Shown here: positions 43,301 through 50,321 of the stretch, piece after piece
How positions within the stretch are numbered: position 1 is the stretch's first letter
Layout: each line of letters opens with the position of its first letter
NCBI RefSeq assembly: GCF_012676905.1
Contig: NZ_CP051428.1
Span: 3,186,001 to 3,250,000 of the forward strand
Reading direction: 5' to 3'
Origin: Paenibacillus albicereus
Lineage (GTDB): Bacteria > Bacillota > Bacilli > Paenibacillales > Paenibacillaceae
Length of the DNA: 64,000 nt
The notes under the pieces: generated by a model
What the model was told of the DNA's origin: nothing
The model's database searches: none
The model's input: only the letters and a program-made list of their open reading frames with translations
Made by a program: the position numbers and the translations under genes

Positions 43301-43636
43301 CGCATCGAGCGGATTCGGCGATCCAGCGCGCGTGAGCGCATGACCCGTCGCCCGGTTGACGAGCCTTTTCGCGCCATCCGGCCCGGCCTGCACGCTCCAC
43401 TGCGCCGAGCGGTCGGCGATCGCCGGGAAGCCGTAGCGCAGCTTGCCTTCCGCTTCATACAAGTAGTAGCCCTTCCAGTCATTCTTGAGCCGCATGTACA
43501 CGGACTCCCCGACCGTCGATGCCGATCCGCCCCCAGCGCCTGCGCCCGGCTCCGCCGCCGCAGCCGCCGACAGCGGCGGCAACAGCAGGATCAGGCTGAG
43601 CAGCGCGGCGAGCATCCGGCTGAAGCTGTTCCTCAT
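37394..43636 (-). CDS. SLH-anchored multidomain GH87-like alpha-1,3-glucanase
   Basis: 2080-residue surface enzyme. A signal peptide (about 1-29) precedes roughly 900 residues of repeated beta-trefoil-like units. Each unit has a VRLKND-type start, FEKDGKVEYG, and NRATGH (for example SERLVNRATGHVLNRLG). A CBM6/35-like module (YEAENGFMSGG ... LLVDRLTV) follows. A YEAEHASTDGTILGPDRTF beta-sandwich and a beta-helix GH87-like domain come next, with IAIRGAGMWQAKLQGAGF, IRDTYADGINFSTGTRNS and NSGDDSIALWS (candidate catalytic DD). A Pro/Thr linker and an unassigned domain lead to three C-terminal SLH repeats (VTRAEIALLLARAF; LSRQELAVLAARLL; VTRAEAAILLLRFL). The ATG at 43636 follows AGAGGGGG. It would be held on the S-layer or wall pyruvylated polymer. 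Confidence 0.88.
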   Translation of the reverse strand: MRNSFSRMLAALLSLILLLPPLSAAAAAEPGAGAGGGSASTVGESVYMRLKNDWKGYYLYEAEGKLRYGFPAIADRSAQWSVQAGPDGAKRLVNRATGHALTRAGSPNPLDALGVSPAAEDDAAAAWTVAPAGGSYGADAVNVSVPGAPGKVLNIQMLTGFANASDWAQPSWGSAAWHLEPALDAEPVRLVDDWKGMALFEKDGKVEYGTPAANDPASHWIRMPGAAAGSERLVNRATGHVLNRLGNDGDALNAPAKASELPEGSSAGDLLVEVQAGGKLTLRSAEHPSYILHVQQQTGWLQISDWAQPGWGSSSWRLEAATDAPAKRLQDGGAGLYVAARGGAVASLAADYQDPSSYWAIEDDGMAVRLRSVADGRYMSRPADGGPLMLAAAADAGASARWSMAPARDELGAGIKAAFAAWDDPAMRLHAAAGDGTVRAGAVASGEVAFAAWAVKDPAPDAELSPYVRIKNDYLELYLFEKDGKLAYGNAAAADEAAMWLVEGAAGKEGVQTIRNRATGHYMTLEGVKPDSREPVRVAERTEGSALDEWIVKETKGLRLIRSAADVRPESASGYLNVEHQLKTAEYNPIDPSWGSPKWRFETFAEGGEPQPEQPVELPDGYVRLVGSGGAALLANGRGAVLYGSPEPGDARSHWLPSADEGGWRLQNRATGGWLRWNEGKPYLTASAAEPDAALHGAEWALERGAASGVVLVRSLSDGRSDEYVHIEDGQGYAQLGLRSVDKAGVQWRLEAAPEESFVPEEADAAGDGSTPAAPHGGLYRLANAVAGRYVGWDRNGAVTALTGDAAGADALWRLEDFNGRQRLSSAAGERYLAAGADGSIRSASAADAASAEAQWTLAARGGRFVLESAAWPGRALALSGGQLRLEAAAETGPAPESIRWTLEEQPGDIRYEAENGFMSGGAAAASQREGHSGKGYAAGLGRPGNRLILAVAAGAAGDYEASFRIAAEGGAGVAAVSVNGLPQGELVVDGPAGWTDASLALSLREGYNSVELSFAEGAEGAKGGLLVDRLTVKRAVSRAYRGATLPFVTYEAEHASTDGTILGPDRTFMTFASEASGRRAVLLDEPGRHVEFRLDKPASAMALRYILPDSADGQGLDATLSVTVDGKDAGKIPLSSKHSWVYGKYPWSNEPEDGDPHRFYDESQLRFGRTLPAGSLLRLQLGADDGAEYVVLDSADLELAPAAYARPDGYRSIVDYGAAPDDGQDDSDALRAAIEDARKAGEGVWIPAGTFDLAQGPIELKDIAIRGAGMWQAKLQGAGFMGVGGGIAVQDLMIDVGVTARHDERREAAFDGTFGAGSTIQHVWVEHAKAGIWSVRSDDEDGGIVTDGLYAAGLRIRDTYADGINFSTGTRNSMAEQIHVRNSGDDSIALWSARPEGVSADDARVSGNTVRYNTVQLPWLADNIAVFGGSDNKVQDNVLSDTVGFGAGIAVSTRFNPVPFGGRTVVERNTLIRTGGREANWKQDFGGIWLFTDSLPIEADIDILDNNVLDSTYSGLYVSGNQPLGAAGGKITIRDLVLDGSGTWGIHAGPGAAGLLRLEGLEQRGAKLGSRFRAGGATVELQEAAGVPSGPLPVDGAATGEGLAEPSEPGQPEEPGGSSPTPAPTPTSGPTATPDPTPAPSGGSGGSPAPTASPTPTPMLDADASLAANGLLLKEAVRTGQLSVRLQAYRAADGGLAALVPLAALQALAGEPRAALRLEGDGRSLELAAPQAARLAALIAAGGAEAALKLELGEASDAQKAQLAAAAAERGGRTGSGSICWSAELGAGGRTLPVPAGSLGYVSLRFRVAEPLETSRTAAVGVAGGSGKRLSAPAFASPDGSGSVVTVLALGAGSFAAAQMPAQAFRDVADGHWAAEAIRSLSAKGVAAGVPGGSFEPSRRVTRAEIALLLARAFGLEAMPAAPASWSDAASRPDAAAALAAVQAAGIVQGDADGRFRPDDALSRQELAVLAARLLAFAGVSATSGAAASEAAASAGLEAGGGAQAEGTAGSSVAAAASSSAPPFADAASIRPWAADSVRELAARGLLLGAPDGKFHPEADVTRAEAAILLLRFLEQLRP

Positions 43637-43658
43637 CTGTCTTTCCCCCTCTTGAGAT

Positions 43659-43734
43659 AGCAACCGCTTTCAGTTTACGCAGAGGCGGACGGGCCCTCTA
43701 CCAGAAAGGGGACCTAGAAGGGTAAAATGGTGAC
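43659..43734 (-). promoter_or_regulatory. Promoter, cre-like site and shared operator of the SLH-anchored GH87 gene
   Basis: On the minus strand TAAACT (43672-43677) serves as -10. The operator-like block 43694-43734 (plus strand CTCTACCAGAAAGGGGACC, then AAAATGGTGAC) begins 16 bp away. TGAAAGCGGTTGCT (43659-43672), close to the cre consensus, follows the -10. Layout matches 15.0 and 36.3 kb. Confidence 0.55.
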
Positions 43735-43756
43735 TTTCTCATCAAAAACGGAACGC

Positions 43757-43787
43757 AAAAAAGCCTCCCGCACTTATGTGCAGGAGG
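43757..43787 (-). terminator. Intrinsic terminator upstream of the GH87 promoter
   Basis: Stem CCTCC-C-GCAC / GTGC-A-GGAGG with loop TTAT, and TTTTTTGCG on the minus side. No gene ends here. It either insulates the GH87 promoter or ends a short untranslated transcript from 43900. Confidence 0.75.
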
Positions 43788-43912
43788 AGACAGAAAGGTT
43801 ATGCTGCGGCCCGGAGCCCTCATCCGCGCCCACTCTCACATAAGCGCTCTGGGAAGGAGGCCGAGCGGACCGCAGCGCCTCGGAGTTTCGTCCTTGGCTC
43901 CGCCTAGTATAC
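43764..43912 (-). ncRNA. Possible small untranslated RNA or leader
   Basis: On the minus strand TATACT (43906-43911) could be a -10. Downstream, about 130 bases fold locally (GGAG...CTCC; TTATG...CATAA) and end at the terminator at 43757-43787. There is no convincing reading frame and no match to a riboswitch consensus I could recognise. The -35 is poor. The rest of the gap to 44077 shows nothing supported. Speculative. Confidence 0.25.
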
Positions 43913-44077
43913 CGCATCGGGCGGCCGGCCGCCTTAGGGAGCGGGAGGCAGCGGAGGAAAAAAGGGGCAGGCCCGCCGGACGGCGTTCGCCGCAGCGCTC
44001 GGTCAGCGGCTCGGCGAACGGCCCCTCCTCTTCCAGCCGGATCTATTTCGTTCACAATACATGCACAAAAGGCAAAC

Positions 44078-44107
44078 TTGCACAATGGGCAATGAATGAA
44101 GTACGAT
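44078..44107 (+). promoter_or_regulatory. Promoter of the TetR-MMPL operon
   Basis: TTGCAC (44078-44083), an 18-bp spacer and TACGAT (44102-44107). TGCACAA occurs twice nearby (about 44062 and 44079), a possible repressor half-site overlapping the -35. Confidence 0.5.
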
Positions 44108-44152
44108 GAGCACAGCCATTTTTCATCAGCTTATTCAAGGAGGTGAACCTTC

Positions 44153-44770
44153 ATGCGGCCGCACAGCCTGCGGGACATGAAAAAAGAAGCGACCGCCCAT
44201 GCCCTGGCGACCGCCGCCTTCGAGCTCGCGCTCGAAAAAGGGCTGGACGGCTTCGTCGTCGAGGACGTCGTCCAGCGCGCCGGCTATTCGCGGCGCACGT
44301 TCGCGAACTACTTCTCGTGCAAGGAAGAGGCGGTCGCCATGATCGCCATGACGTTCGACGGCAGCGTGCACGAGGACGGGGAGCTCAACTTCGACCTGTC
44401 CGAGCGGCTCTCGCCGGTCGACGTGCTGCATCGCTGGCTCCAGGCCCGCTTCACGACCGACCTGCTGCGCAAGATCCGCGAGCTGTTCTCGCTCTCGCGC
44501 CGCCACCCCACGCTGGAGCCGTTCATCCTGAGCGTGCTCAAGCGGCTCGAGGCCGGCGCGGAAGAGGAGCTGCGGCGGTTTTCCCGGGACGGCCAGGACC
44601 TCGTCTATTCGCATCTGCTTATCGGCGCCGTGTTCGGCGCGGTGCTGCCGATCCTCGACGGCACGCTGCAGGTGCGGCTGCCCGGCGACCCGGAGGAGCG
44701 CGCGCCGGGCGCCATTCCGTTCGAGCAGCATCTGGCGGCGACGTTCGCGTACTTGAGGAACGGCTTCTGA
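44153..44770 (+). CDS. TetR-family transcriptional regulator
   Basis: 205-residue regulator with the N-terminal HTH VVEDVVQRAGYSRRTFANYF followed by SCKEEAVAMIA. The C-terminal half is a ligand domain without recognised specificity. AAGGAGGTGAA, nearly the full anti-16S sequence, lies six bases before the ATG at 44153. It is cotranscribed with, and 73 bp upstream of, a large MMPL-type exporter. It is therefore a likely self-controlling repressor of that efflux pump, released by the exported compound. Confidence 0.9.
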   Translation: MRPHSLRDMKKEATAHALATAAFELALEKGLDGFVVEDVVQRAGYSRRTFANYFSCKEEAVAMIAMTFDGSVHEDGELNFDLSERLSPVDVLHRWLQARFTTDLLRKIRELFSLSRRHPTLEPFILSVLKRLEAGAEEELRRFSRDGQDLVYSHLLIGAVFGAVLPILDGTLQVRLPGDPEERAPGAIPFEQHLAATFAYLRNGF

Positions 44771-44843
44771 CGGCCTTCCTCCACGACCTCATCCCGCTTC
44801 ATCCGCTTGCATCTTGCCCCATCAAAGGAGAATGCATTCCATC

Positions 44844-47261
44844 ATGTCCAAATTATTCTACAAGCTAGGCAAGACCGCCTTCGACAAGCCGTGGGCGTTC
44901 ATCGCCGCCTGGATCGTCATCCTCGGGGCCGTCGTCGCCCTGATCGCGTCCAACGGCGTGAGCGTCAGCTCCGAGATGAAGATCGAAGGCACCGAGTCGC
45001 AGAAGGTGCTCGACAAGCTGCAGCAGGAGCTGCCGCAAGCGGCCGGCGACCAGGGCAGCGTCGTGTTCACCGTGCCGGACGGCGAGCGGCTCGACACGCC
45101 GGAGCGCCAGCAGGCGATCCTCGCGGCCATCGCCGACATCTACAAGCAGGAGTATGTCATCAATCCCGCCGACCTGGCGGCGGCCGCCGGCGCGCAAGCG
45201 CAGCAAGGCGCAGCTCAAGGCGCCCAAGGCGCGGCCCAGAGCGGCCAGGATGCCGCAGCCGGTCAAGGCGCCGGTGCCCAGGACCAGGCGGCAGGCGCCG
45301 CCCAAGGCCAGGGAGCCGCGGGCGCGGCGGCGGCGATGCCGTACGGCCCGCTCCTCGTCGACGGCCAGCCCGTCCCGGGCGCGCTGATCGCCTCCAACGG
45401 CAGCGTCGCGCTGTTCCAGTTCCAATTCACCGTGCAGAAGACGTCCGTGCCGGCCGACGTGCTGAAGGACATCATCGCCACCGTTGAAAAAGCCGAGAGC
45501 GGCACCGGCATCGACGCGCTGCCGAGCGACTCGCTGCTCATGCCGGAAATCCCGATCGGGATGAATGAAGTGTACGGCCTCATCGTCGCCGTCCTGGCGC
45601 TGCTCGTCACGCTCGGCTCGCTCGTCGCCGCGGGCCTGCCGATCCTGACCGCCCTCATCGGCGTCGGCATCGGCGTCGGCGGCGCGTACTCGATCTCGAG
45701 CTTCGTGCCGATGACGTCGTTCACGCCGATCCTCGCCCTCATGGTCGGCCTCGCGGTCGGCATCGACTACGCGCTGTTCATCGTCAACCGCCAGCGCCGG
45801 CTCATCCTCGACCAGGGGCTGACGGCGCGCGAGGCGGCCGGACGCGCGGTCGGCACGGCAGGCAGCGCGGTGTTCTTCGCCGGCCTGACCGTCATCATCT
45901 CGCTGTGCGGCCTGCTCGTCATCGGCATCGCGTTCCTGAGCACGATGGCGCTCGTCGCTTCCGTCACGGTGCTCATCAGCGTGCTCGTCGCGCTGTCGCT
46001 GCTGCCGGCATTGCTCGGCCTCGTCGGCGAGCGCATCTGCTCGGCCAAGGCGCGCGAGAAGAGCCGCCAAGCGGCGGGCACGCAGAAGCACGGCTTCGCC
46101 AAAAGCTGGGTCCGCTTCATCATCCGCTTCCGCTGGATCGCCATCCTCCTCGTCATCGTCGCGCTCGGCGCGGCCGCCCTGCCGGTCCGCGACATGCAGA
46201 TGGGCATCCCGTCCGGAGCGACGGCCAACCTCGACTCCGGCCAGCGCCAGAGCTACGATGCCATCGCCAAAGGCTTCGGCGAAGGCTACAACGGCCCGCT
46301 GCTGCTCGTCGCCGAGCCGCGCGAAGCCGGCGGCGCGATCGCGCCGGAAGCGCTCGGCAAGCTGGCCGCCGAGCTGCAGCAGGTGAAGGACGTCTCGATC
46401 GTCACGCCGATGGGCCTCTCCGAAGGCGGCAAGATGGCGATCCTGAGCATCATTCCGAAGTCCGGCCCGACCGACGAGGCGACCAAGGACCTCGTCGAGA
46501 CGTTGCGGGACAGCGACTCCGCCTTGGCCTCCGGCAACGGGGTCACGATCGGCGTCACCGGCTTCACGGCGATCAACATCGACATGTCGGCCCGTTTGGC
46601 CGAGGTGTTCCCGCTGTACATCGGCATCATCGTGCTGCTGTCGCTCCTCATCCTGCTGCTCGTCTTCCGTTCGATCCTCGTCCCGATCAAGGCGACGGTC
46701 GGCTTCCTGCTCAGCGTGCTCGCCACGTTCGGCATCACGACCGCCATCTTCCAATGGGGCTGGATGAAGGACCTGCTCGGCTTCGATACGGGCGGACCGA
46801 TCATGAGCTTCATCCCGATCCTCGTCACCGGCATCCTGTACGGCCTGGCGATGGATTACCAGGTATTCCTCGTCTCGTCGATGCGCGAGTCGTACGTCCA
46901 CGGCCATCGCGGACGGGACAGCGTCGTGCACGGCTACGAGCAGGCGAGCCGCGTCGTCGTCGCGGCGGCGGTCATTATGGTGTCCGTGTTCGCCGGCTTC
47001 ATCTTCACCCATGACATCATGATCAAGCAGATCGGCTTCGCGCTGGCGCTCGGCATCCTGCTCGATGCCTTCCTCATCCGCATGACGCTCGTGCCCGCCG
47101 TCATGGCGCTGTTCGGCGACAAGGCGTGGAGCCTGCCGCGCTGGCTCGACCGCATCCTGCCGAACCTCGACGTCGAGGGCGACAAGCTGATCGCCGAGCT
47201 GAACGCGGCCGGCGGCGAGCGCGAGCAGGTGGCGAAGGTCGCCTCCGCGCGGAAACCGTAA
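44844..47261 (+). CDS. MMPL/RND-superfamily membrane exporter
   Basis: 805-residue transporter with two halves, each one helix plus a large extracellular loop followed by a block of five or six helices. The family core, LALMVGLAVGIDYALFIVNR in the first half and GILYGLAMDYQVFLVSSMRE in the second, carries the proton-relay Asp-Tyr pairs. Relatives (YdfJ type) export lipids, antibiotics or siderophores. The first loop has an unusual 60-residue insert (about 105-165) of Ala/Gln/Gly with little else. The ATG at 44844 lies 13 bases after AAAGGAG; an ATG at 44832 lies too close to it. A terminator follows. Confidence 0.92.
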   Translation: MSKLFYKLGKTAFDKPWAFIAAWIVILGAVVALIASNGVSVSSEMKIEGTESQKVLDKLQQELPQAAGDQGSVVFTVPDGERLDTPERQQAILAAIADIYKQEYVINPADLAAAAGAQAQQGAAQGAQGAAQSGQDAAAGQGAGAQDQAAGAAQGQGAAGAAAAMPYGPLLVDGQPVPGALIASNGSVALFQFQFTVQKTSVPADVLKDIIATVEKAESGTGIDALPSDSLLMPEIPIGMNEVYGLIVAVLALLVTLGSLVAAGLPILTALIGVGIGVGGAYSISSFVPMTSFTPILALMVGLAVGIDYALFIVNRQRRLILDQGLTAREAAGRAVGTAGSAVFFAGLTVIISLCGLLVIGIAFLSTMALVASVTVLISVLVALSLLPALLGLVGERICSAKAREKSRQAAGTQKHGFAKSWVRFIIRFRWIAILLVIVALGAAALPVRDMQMGIPSGATANLDSGQRQSYDAIAKGFGEGYNGPLLLVAEPREAGGAIAPEALGKLAAELQQVKDVSIVTPMGLSEGGKMAILSIIPKSGPTDEATKDLVETLRDSDSALASGNGVTIGVTGFTAINIDMSARLAEVFPLYIGIIVLLSLLILLLVFRSILVPIKATVGFLLSVLATFGITTAIFQWGWMKDLLGFDTGGPIMSFIPILVTGILYGLAMDYQVFLVSSMRESYVHGHRGRDSVVHGYEQASRVVVAAAVIMVSVFAGFIFTHDIMIKQIGFALALGILLDAFLIRMTLVPAVMALFGDKAWSLPRWLDRILPNLDVEGDKLIAELNAAGGEREQVAKVASARKP

Positions 47262-47284
47262 GCCAGACAGCATGCTTCCCGTTC

Positions 47285-47333
47285 AAAAAGCGTCCCGATC
47301 CGCAGCCATGCGGACGGGACGCTTCTTTTTTTT
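47285..47333 (+). terminator. Intrinsic terminator of the TetR-MMPL operon
   Basis: Stem AAGCGTCCCG plus TCCGCA paired with TGCGGA plus CGGGACGCTT, one bulged A, loop GCCA, followed by CTTTTTTTT. Confidence 0.93.
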
Positions 47334-47465
47334 GCAAAGTGGCAACCATAAGCCCGAATCCATGACAACATGAGGTTGCGGAGCCGTGCAACCCATGCGT
47401 TCTTTACATTTGAATTCGATTCGACAAACAATAGCTTATAAACGGATAGAAAGGCAGCTGCTGCT

Positions 47466-47918
47466 ATGATCTTCAGCGAGAAATTAAAAACGGAGAGAAC
47501 CAAGAAGGGCTGGTCGCAAGAAGAATTGGCCGAGAAGCTTTTTGTCAGCAGACAATCGGTTTCAAAGTGGGAGAAAGGTCAAAACTATCCCAGCATTGAA
47601 ACCTTGATTAAATTGAGCGATTTATTTCAGGTGACCCTGGACGACTTGTTAAGGAGCGACGGTGAGTTAACCAAAAAGGTGATTCGCGAAAGCAAGCAAT
47701 TGGCTTATCCGAAAGCAACGTTCGCGTTTGACCTGTTGTTCTCACTCGGACTTGTCCTGCTGGGAATCAAGCTTGCTGTTTTGCTTTTGAACCAAGCGAC
47801 GCCTCTTGACATCAAGCTGTATGGCGGATCTTTTTTATGGAATTTCGGATCTGCCCTGCTCCTGATCGGCGCCGGAATCGGGTCCCGTATCCTGAAGGGC
47901 AAATTCAAACAAGATTAA
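47466..47918 (+). CDS. XRE-type HTH regulator with two C-terminal membrane helices
   Basis: 150-residue protein. An N-terminal XRE/Cro helix-turn-helix (WSQEELAEKLFVSRQSVSKW) opens it, then a linker and two hydrophobic segments (about residues 85-105 and 118-140). Membrane-tethered XRE proteins of this kind are common in Firmicutes; their signal is unknown. The ATG at 47466 is preceded by a weak AAAGG. The gene is much richer in A/T than every neighbour, with AAA/TTA-type codons, which suggests recent acquisition. It stands alone between the MMPL operon and the maltose-type transporter. Confidence 0.85.
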   Translation: MIFSEKLKTERTKKGWSQEELAEKLFVSRQSVSKWEKGQNYPSIETLIKLSDLFQVTLDDLLRSDGELTKKVIRESKQLAYPKATFAFDLLFSLGLVLLGIKLAVLLLNQATPLDIKLYGGSFLWNFGSALLLIGAGIGSRILKGKFKQD

Positions 47919-47947
47919 GGACGTTCAGCTCGTTCCATGCCGAACCA

Positions 47948-47978
47948 GAAAAACCGCCTTGCACCAAGGCGGTTTTCT
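47948..47978. terminator. Bidirectional terminator between XRE gene and ABC operon
   Basis: Stem AAAACCGCCTT/AAGGCGGTTTT with loop GCACC and A/T flanks on both sides. It serves the plus-strand XRE gene and the minus-strand ABC operon that converge here. Confidence 0.85.
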
Positions 47979-48076
47979 CAGGTTCAATTAGCCTTTGCCG
48001 AAAGGAACGGAACGGCTGCCGAAGCACGGACGGCTCCATCACGCGCCTCCGGCTGCGCCGCCCCTGCCCTCTCCGA

Positions 48077-48919
48077 TCACCCCTTCGTCGCTCCGTCCGC
48101 GAGGCCGGAGATGAGGAAGCGCTGCAGCAGCAGGAACACGGTGGCGATCGGGACGGCGATCAGGATCGTGCCCGCCGCGAAGATCGTGAAGTTGTTGGAG
48201 AACTTGTCGTTGATGAAGTTGTACAGCCCGAGCGCCAGCGTGTACTTCTCCGGCGAGCGCAGGATGATGCGCGGCGTCAGGAAGTCCATGAACGGCGCCA
48301 TGAACGTGAACAGCGCCACGACGGCCAGGATCGGCCGCGCGAGCGGCATGAGGATGCGGAAGAACACCGTCAGATGCCCGGCTCCGTCCATCGTCGCGGA
48401 CTCGTCGAGATCGCGCGGGATCGTGTCCAGGTAGCCTTTGACCAGGAAGACGTTCATCGGCAGCCCGCCGATCGAATAGATCAGGATCAGCCCGGTGAAC
48501 GTATCGAGCAGGTTCACGAGGTTCAGCAGCAGGTAGATCGCCACCATGCCCATGAGCACGGGGAACATCTGCAGCAGCAGGAACGTGTAGATGCTGTGCT
48601 TGCGCCCGGCGAAGCGGAAGCGCGAGAACACGAACGCCAGGATCGAGACGAGCGACACGCTGATGAGCGCGTTGAACGAGGCGACGATGAGCGTGTTCTT
48701 GTACCACAGCCCGTACTGGCTCAGCGGATCGGCGAACAGCCAGCGGTAGTGGCCCAGCGTCAGGTTGTCGGGAATCAGCTTGGCGCTGAACAGGGTGCTG
48801 CCGGGGTTGAGCGAGATGCTCACCGCCCACAGCAGCGGATACAGGATGACGGCGAACATGACCAGGACGATCAGATAGATGCCGGATACTTCCAGCCGGG
48901 AACGCAGCGTGCGGCCCAT
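48077..48919 (-). CDS. Maltose-type ABC permease (MalG/MdxG-like)
   Basis: 280-residue CUT1 permease, six predicted helices, with the EAA loop PRDLDESATMDGAGHLTVFF followed by RILMPLARPILAVV. It starts in a one-base TGATG overlap with the MalF-like gene and ends the operon. It pairs with the MalF-like protein as the channel for an oligosaccharide. No ATPase gene is nearby. The operon promoter carries the shared GH87-type operator, so the cargo may be an alpha-glucan oligosaccharide. Confidence 0.93.
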   Translation of the reverse strand: MGRTLRSRLEVSGIYLIVLVMFAVILYPLLWAVSISLNPGSTLFSAKLIPDNLTLGHYRWLFADPLSQYGLWYKNTLIVASFNALISVSLVSILAFVFSRFRFAGRKHSIYTFLLLQMFPVLMGMVAIYLLLNLVNLLDTFTGLILIYSIGGLPMNVFLVKGYLDTIPRDLDESATMDGAGHLTVFFRILMPLARPILAVVALFTFMAPFMDFLTPRIILRSPEKYTLALGLYNFINDKFSNNFTIFAAGTILIAVPIATVFLLLQRFLISGLADGATKG

Positions 48920-50214
48920 CAATATCCCTCCTCGCGGAACGAGCGCGTCCGCCGGAACTGGTACAGGGCGAAGGCGGCGACGACGATGCCCATGATGATG
49001 CTGATGGCCGCGGCCATCTTGTAGTTGTTGTCGGTGAACGTCAGGTTGTACACCCAGGAGATGAGGATGTCCGTCGCCCCCGCGCTCTGCCCCGGCACCG
49101 GCGGCCCGCCTTTGTTGAACAGGAAGATGAGGTTGAAGTTGTTGAAGTTGAACGAATACTGCATGATGAGCAGCGGCGCGGTCGCGAACAGCACATGCGG
49201 CAGCGTGATGAACCGGAACTTCTGCCAGCGGCTGCCTCCGTCGACGTCGGCGGCCTCGTACCAGTCCTTGGAGATGCTCTGCAGCACGCCGGTGAACAGC
49301 GTGAACACGTACGGGAAGCCGAGCCACACCTGGATCAGGATGATCGCGGTCCGTGCCCAGCCGGCGTCCGTCAGCCACGGGATCTGGATGCCGAAAGGCG
49401 CCAGCAGCTGCGTGTTGATCGCCCCGAACGTGTCGTTGAACATCGCCGCGAACACGAGCACCGTCATGAACGACGGCACCGCCCACGGCAGGATGAGCAC
49501 GGTGCGGATCAGCTTCTTGAAGCGGATGCGGCTGTCGTTGACCAGCACGGCGAGCAGCATCGCCAGCGCGATCTGCAGCGTCGTCGCGACGAGCGTCCAG
49601 ACGACCGTCCACGACAGCACCGACAGCAGGCTCTGCGTCCACAGCGGATTGACGAACAGCTCCTTGAAGTTGGCCCAGCCGACCCAGTCGAGCAGCTTCG
49701 CCGGCGGCGAGTTGTACAGGCTGTAGTTCGTGAACGCCAGCGCGACCATGAACAGCAGCGGGAAAATGACGACCATCGCCAGCAGGATGAAGCTCGGCAC
49801 GACGACGAAGTACGGAAAGCCCTTGTCGTAGCTGTCGTGGAACGCCTGCCGCACGGACGGGATGCGCTCGCCTTCGCGGCGGCGGACCGCGTCGCGCCAG
49901 GCGTCGCGGATGTTCAGCCCGTAGGCGCACAGGAGCACGACGCTGAGCAGCGCCGCCAGGATGCCCTCGGTGAGCAGCGTGCGGCTGTCGTCGACGTTCG
50001 GGTCCTCGCCGAGCGTGACGAGTCCTTGCAGCCCGCCGGCCGTCCACGGTCCGAGCGACGCCGCCAGCGACAGCGCCAGCAGCAGCAGGATGCCTCCCTT
50101 GATGTAGCGCCGGTTGTACAGCTGGCCGAGGCCGGGCACGACCGACAGCCATGCCGCCGTCTTCGGCGACGGCGCCGAGGTCGGCGACGGCCCGGTTTGC
50201 AGCGCGTTTTGCAT
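48919..50214 (-). CDS. Maltose-type ABC permease (MalF/MdxF-like)
   Basis: 431-residue permease. It is longer than ordinary CUT1 permeases, owing to an N-terminal TM2-like segment (SVVPGLGQLYNRRYIKGGIL) and an extra helix before the core. This is typical of Bacillus MdxF-type maltodextrin permeases. The EAA loop reads DWYEAADVDGGSRWQKFRFI. GAAGGAGAG lies before the ATG at 50214. A 107-bp gap with a stem-loop separates it from the binding protein gene. Confidence 0.93.
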   Translation of the reverse strand: MQNALQTGPSPTSAPSPKTAAWLSVVPGLGQLYNRRYIKGGILLLLALSLAASLGPWTAGGLQGLVTLGEDPNVDDSRTLLTEGILAALLSVVLLCAYGLNIRDAWRDAVRRREGERIPSVRQAFHDSYDKGFPYFVVVPSFILLAMVVIFPLLFMVALAFTNYSLYNSPPAKLLDWVGWANFKELFVNPLWTQSLLSVLSWTVVWTLVATTLQIALAMLLAVLVNDSRIRFKKLIRTVLILPWAVPSFMTVLVFAAMFNDTFGAINTQLLAPFGIQIPWLTDAGWARTAIILIQVWLGFPYVFTLFTGVLQSISKDWYEAADVDGGSRWQKFRFITLPHVLFATAPLLIMQYSFNFNNFNLIFLFNKGGPPVPGQSAGATDILISWVYNLTFTDNNYKMAAAISIIMGIVVAAFALYQFRRTRSFREEGY

Positions 50215-50266
50215 GATGACTCTCCTTCCTCTCCTTGCTCTAGGCTGTCTTGATCTGCTTCAAAAG

Positions 50267-50310
50267 AAAGCCCGCGGAGCGTGCCGGTCGCCCGGCGGCC
50301 CGCAGGCTCG
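50267..50310 (-). other. Intercistronic stem-loop between binding protein and MalF-like gene
   Basis: Outer stem AGCCCGCGG/CCGCAGGCT (one mismatch) and inner GCCGG/CCGGC, with TTTCTTTTG following on the minus strand. It probably gives partial termination, so that more binding protein than permease is made. Confidence 0.55.
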
Positions 50311-50321
50311 TGCTTGCTGCC

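Noticed and set aside
43757-43912. Riboswitch or T-box leader
   Set aside because: None of the TPP, SAM, c-di-GMP, fluoride, ZTP, T-box or SRP RNA core motifs I know could be matched; only a generic structured RNA remains possible.
47101-47391. Short frames overlapping the MMPL gene end and its terminator
   Set aside because: They cross a strong intrinsic terminator and have no start site or family match.
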